Origin: Prototheca cutis
Taxonomy: Eukaryota > Chlorophyta > Trebouxiophyceae > Chlorellales > Chlorellaceae
DNA: 64,000 bases
NCBI GenBank assembly: GCA_002897115.2
Contig: BCIH01000006.1
Span: forward strand, 641,499 to 705,498
Direction of reading: 5' to 3'
Below are positions 61,473-64,000 of the stretch, in pieces. Under the pieces are notes generated by a model, which saw nothing but the letters and a program-made list of their open reading frames with translations, was not told where the DNA came from and made no database searches. The position numbers and the translations under genes are program-made. The first letter of the stretch is position 1. The number at the start of each line of letters is the position of its first letter.

Positions 61473-62932
61473 ATGGCAGCTGCAGCTGTGGCCCTGCTGC
61501 GGCGGTTCAGACCCGCGGGAGCTCTGAGGGCGCTGCTCACTGCTGAGCCGAAATGTGCACAGCCATGCAGCCGCTTGGATTCTTGGACAGCAAACGGTTT
61601 CGGAGGCGGTGTGCTGCCAGGCATGGCAGCCCCGCCAGCAGCCTGGCTTAGCAGCCCACTAGGATCCGTCCGAGGTTTTGCGGCGCCACGCAGGGGTGGC
61701 AGGCGCAAGGAAGAACCCGATCAGCCGGCGGGCCCACTCAAGTACGTCGGTCGACCAGTGGTTGATGGCGTTGCATGTCCTGCTTGGCTGCCTTGCAGCC
61801 CCCTGGAGCAAAGGCCCAGGAATGTGATGCCCTGCATCGGCGCCTGTCTACACATTTAAGTAATCCCTTTCCCGGAGCATCACTGCATCCCAAGGCCTTT
61901 AGGTATATACTTCTCAAACAAACATTGCAGGAACGATGAAATCCGTGCGGCTGAGGTGAGGCTGGTTTACCCGCAGGAAGAAGGCAAGGCGGCGGAAGTG
62001 CTGTCACTCGCGGCGGCCATGGCAGCCGCCAAGAAGAGACAGCTGGACCTGGTCATGGTGTCCCCGGGCGCCAAGCCCCCCGTCTGCCGCCTCGCCGAGT
62101 TCGACAAGGTTTGCGTGAAATTCGAATGGGTTTGTGATTTCTGATTTCTTACTGTAGATGTCTGAATTTTCCTTGGGGCATTTGGCCATGCTGCATGCTG
62201 TCGCGACGTCGGTTCTGCTACGGACATGGTCATCACCGGCTGAACCGGACTGGACAATCCGGGATCATGCTCGAACCTTGCCAATAGAACGTGCACAAAA
62301 CTCTGCAATCCCAGCCCCCGCCCACCCACCCAAGTAGGTGCTGTATGAGATGCAGAAAAAGGCAAAGGCTGCGGCCAAGGCACTCCGGGAGCAGCAGCGG
62401 CTGGCCGATCCCAAAGAGGTTCGTGTCGGCTGCCGCGCAGCGCCGAATGACCAAGCCCTGAAAATGAGCCAGGTATGCGGTACTGAGAAGGGGTTCCTTG
62501 AGTTGATGATGTCGAAAGGGAGCCCTGGTCGCGGGATTGTCCACTGGCGAAGCCACGGTGCAGCCTTGCCGAGATCCCACTCACACTTTCGCCCACTTCC
62601 CTTCCCCCCAGGCCAAGGGTTTTCTGGAGGAAGGTCAGCACCTGCGGCTTTCGGTGCAGTTCAAGGGTCCCCGTGAGCTTCTGGGCGCGAGGGCGGTGCT
62701 GGTGGAGCTGCTGGGACAGCTGGACGGCCTTGCCCTGCTCAAGGACCCCGTCCAGCTCACCAAGGCCGCCCGGAACCAGTGGGTGGTGCAGCTGCTCCCC
62801 GTAGCGGCGCAGGCCGCCAAGGGGGAGAGCATGGTGGCCCAACTGGCTCGTGCCGAAGAAGCCTGGGAAGCTGCACAAGCCGCGCGGCGGGCTGCCTATC
62901 TTGCGCAGCGTCAGCATGCCCAGTCCGGCTGA
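61473..62932 (+). CDS. infC: Organellar translation initiation factor IF-3 (300 aa)
   Basis: Four exons: 61473-61741, 61931-62108, 62338-62472 and 62612-62932; phases agree. The first 75 residues are Arg/Ala/Ser-rich with few acidic residues, a plastid or mitochondrial targeting peptide. The N domain reads NDEIRAAEVRLVYPQEEG, LDLVMVSPGAKPPVCRLAEF and DKVLYEMQKKAKAAAKAL. The C domain starts at VRVGCRAAPNDQALKMSQAK then FLEEGQHLRLSVQFKGPREL. IF-3 keeps ribosomal subunits apart and checks the start codon. I cannot tell which organelle. The C-terminal 25 residues are Ala-rich and not conserved. Confidence 0.92.
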
Positions 62933-63278
62933 GGCCCGAAAGGAGGTGTTGTGCTGGTATTGCGTGGACGATCTTGGCCCCTTTCTAATTGCAAGGCTCA
63001 TCTGTCGTCTCTGCTTGATGTTTGCGTAGCCGCTGGACACCACAGCTGTTCCGAACAGGTTGCCATTGCTACCATGCAGGGCAAAAAAAATGCAACCAGC
63101 TCAGCCAGCAACAGCGTCACATCACCCCGGGGGTTGCTGGGCATCACGGATGGCCCGAAAATTTTCACACTCTGCAGGGCAATAGGAAGTGAACCGCCTC
63201 AATGACGGACCACCTCCTTTCCCTTCCCGGGAAAGGGAAGGAGCCCTGGGGGTTCCCACCCCTCAGTTGGAAAGGCTA
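62933..63278. other. Spacer after IF-3
   Basis: 346 nt, low in coding signal. No repeats or genes noticed. Confidence 0.5.
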
Positions 63279-63536
63279 TTATCCCCCAGGATGGATGGAT
63301 GGATGTTCATCAGCACTGCGGCGCTGAAAGCACTTTGGTCGCTGACCGGTCTTCCGCAGGTGCTCCACGATGTGCCTCATGTTCAGACACGCCATCAAGT
63401 CTCNGTTCCAGAGACGATGCTCGCCTTTCGGGGGCCGGCACTCCTCGTTGGTGCAGCGCAGCAGCCCATGGCACGTCACCTCGGACATCTGCTCTCTGCA
63501 CGACCTGCCCTGCTGCCACGAAGGAACCCAACCCAT
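63279..63536 (-). pseudogene. C-terminal fragment resembling a TnpB/Fanzor-type nuclease
   Basis: An open frame of 85 codons that includes CHGLLRCTNEEC, then HRLWN-x-DLMACLNMRHIV, where x is the codon with N at 63404; Arg results from two of the four bases, giving WNRDLMACLNM. A zinc-ribbon CxxxC-type knuckle followed by a W-N-R-D-x-x-A-x-x-N helix is the usual end of IS605 TnpB and eukaryotic Fanzor proteins, where this Asp is the third RuvC residue. The first zinc pair and the other RuvC motifs are not seen in the same frame. Upstream frames (63537-63860) do not continue it cleanly, so I call it a remnant or an unresolved spliced gene. Confidence 0.45.
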
Positions 63537-63878
63537 CCTCTAAGCGGTGCAGCCAGGGAATGCGGTCCAACAGGCAATTTGTTTGGGAGACATGCCCTTG
63601 TTGTGCAGGTGGGAGCTCGCGAATCTCGAGAAGGTTTCATCATTTTTGCCCTGCCCAGTACAGAGGGGTCCCAGGAGTATCCCAGAAAAAGCAAGAGTAC
63701 AGCGAGTATGGACAGAAAGAAAAGAGTTTTTTTCCCACCGAAGAGTTTCGCAGGGGAACATGTGCACGAGTCGGCTGTGGGATTGCCGACAGCAGTGCCA
63801 TGGGCCACCCTGCGATAGGGTCCACGCCGTTACCCAGCCGTGAACCAATCAGGGAAGCAGCAAGCTTGAGCTACCAGC
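63537..63878. other. Spacer, possible upstream remains of the nuclease-like element
   Basis: 342 nt. Minus-strand frames here are open but carry no motif. No terminal repeats were recognised. Confidence 0.35.
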
Positions 63879-64000
63879 TCACCGCCGGCGCTTGGCCTTG
63901 GGCTTGTGGAATTGGCTGGCGCCAGACAAGTTGCTCACTTTCTTCTTGCCCTTTTTTGGGGCGGGGTTGGCCTTGGCCTCCGCAGACCGCTTGATCCTCA
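63879..64000 (-). CDS. C-terminal end of a lysine/arginine-rich protein (partial)
   Basis: The last 40 codons of a minus-strand gene that continues past the window's right edge. It reads RIKRSAEAKANPAPKKGKKK, then VSNLSGASQFHKPKAKRRR and stop. Such a tail is typical of nucleolar or ribosome-biogenesis proteins, but the family cannot be named from this piece. Confidence 0.5.
   Translation of the reverse strand, partial: RIKRSAEAKANPAPKKGKKKVSNLSGASQFHKPKAKRRR

Noticed and set aside
63189..63818. Plus frame of 209 codons
   Set aside because: Unremarkable composition and antisense to the nuclease-like fragment; no motif seen.

Overview
This window is nuclear DNA from an intron-rich eukaryote, most likely a chlorophyte green alga. 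Coding exons are GC-rich (Ala, Gly and Pro heavy). Genes are small and closely packed on both strands, and nearly all are split by short GT-AG introns of about 100-300 nt. Several genes point to a photosynthetic lineage: a plant-type ketol-acid reductoisomerase with a transit peptide, a RUS/DUF647 protein and a land-plant-like 2H-type protein. TGTAA, the green-algal poly(A) signal, follows several stop codons. Single Ns beside homopolymers indicate a draft assembly. Genus cannot be told from the sequence. I rebuilt exons by matching reading phase across splice sites and family motifs; no transcript evidence was available.

Layout, 0-24 kb: the 3' part of a PhoD-like phosphatase (to 2957); three paralogous four-helix membrane proteins (3635-5506 +, 5978-7296 -, 7785-8946 +); a RUS/DUF647 protein (9466-10973 +); a MATH-BTB CUL3 adaptor (11625-14311 +); an unresolved organelle-targeted membrane protein (14811-15942 -); a METTL21-type methyltransferase (16208-17052 +); MTFP1 (17205-18555 -); UDP-galactopyranose mutase (19533-21606 -); and mitoribosomal mS29/DAP3 (21940-23921 +).

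24-44 kb: a TDG/Mug-type uracil-DNA glycosylase (about 24325-25676 +) converging on ketol-acid reductoisomerase (26324-28425 -); a SETD6-like methyltransferase (28730-31026 +); an unrecognised Ser/Pro-rich protein (32390-33068 -, first exon); a CDK8-type kinase (33842-35266 +); an F-box/LRR protein (36020-37810 +); an unrecognised hydrophobic protein (38569-40007 +); and an AidB-type acyl-CoA dehydrogenase (40404-43218 +).

44-64 kb: an SH3BGRL-like thioredoxin-fold protein (43988-44695 +); JmjC protein KDM8/JMJD5 (44838-46865 +); TRAPPC1 (47236-47874 -); the E2 subunit of branched-chain 2-oxoacid dehydrogenase (48989-50777 +); a P2B calcium ATPase (51333-56497 -); mitochondrial pyruvate carrier MPC1 (57274-58045 -); a 2H-phosphoesterase-like membrane-anchored protein (58505-60578 +); COX23 (60951-61419 +); organellar IF-3 (61473-62932 +); a fragment resembling the C-terminal end of a TnpB/Fanzor nuclease (63279-63536 -); and the last codons of a basic protein (63879-64000 -).

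There is no operon logic here. Mitochondrial functions recur (MTFP1, mS29, BCKDH-E2, MPC1, COX23, IF-3), but this may be chance. The most unusual observations are the tetraspan paralog cluster, the Fanzor-like fragment, two GC-AG introns, three stop-free introns of length 3n, and a strict polarity of homopolymer runs in introns (sense G-runs near donors, sense C-runs near acceptors).
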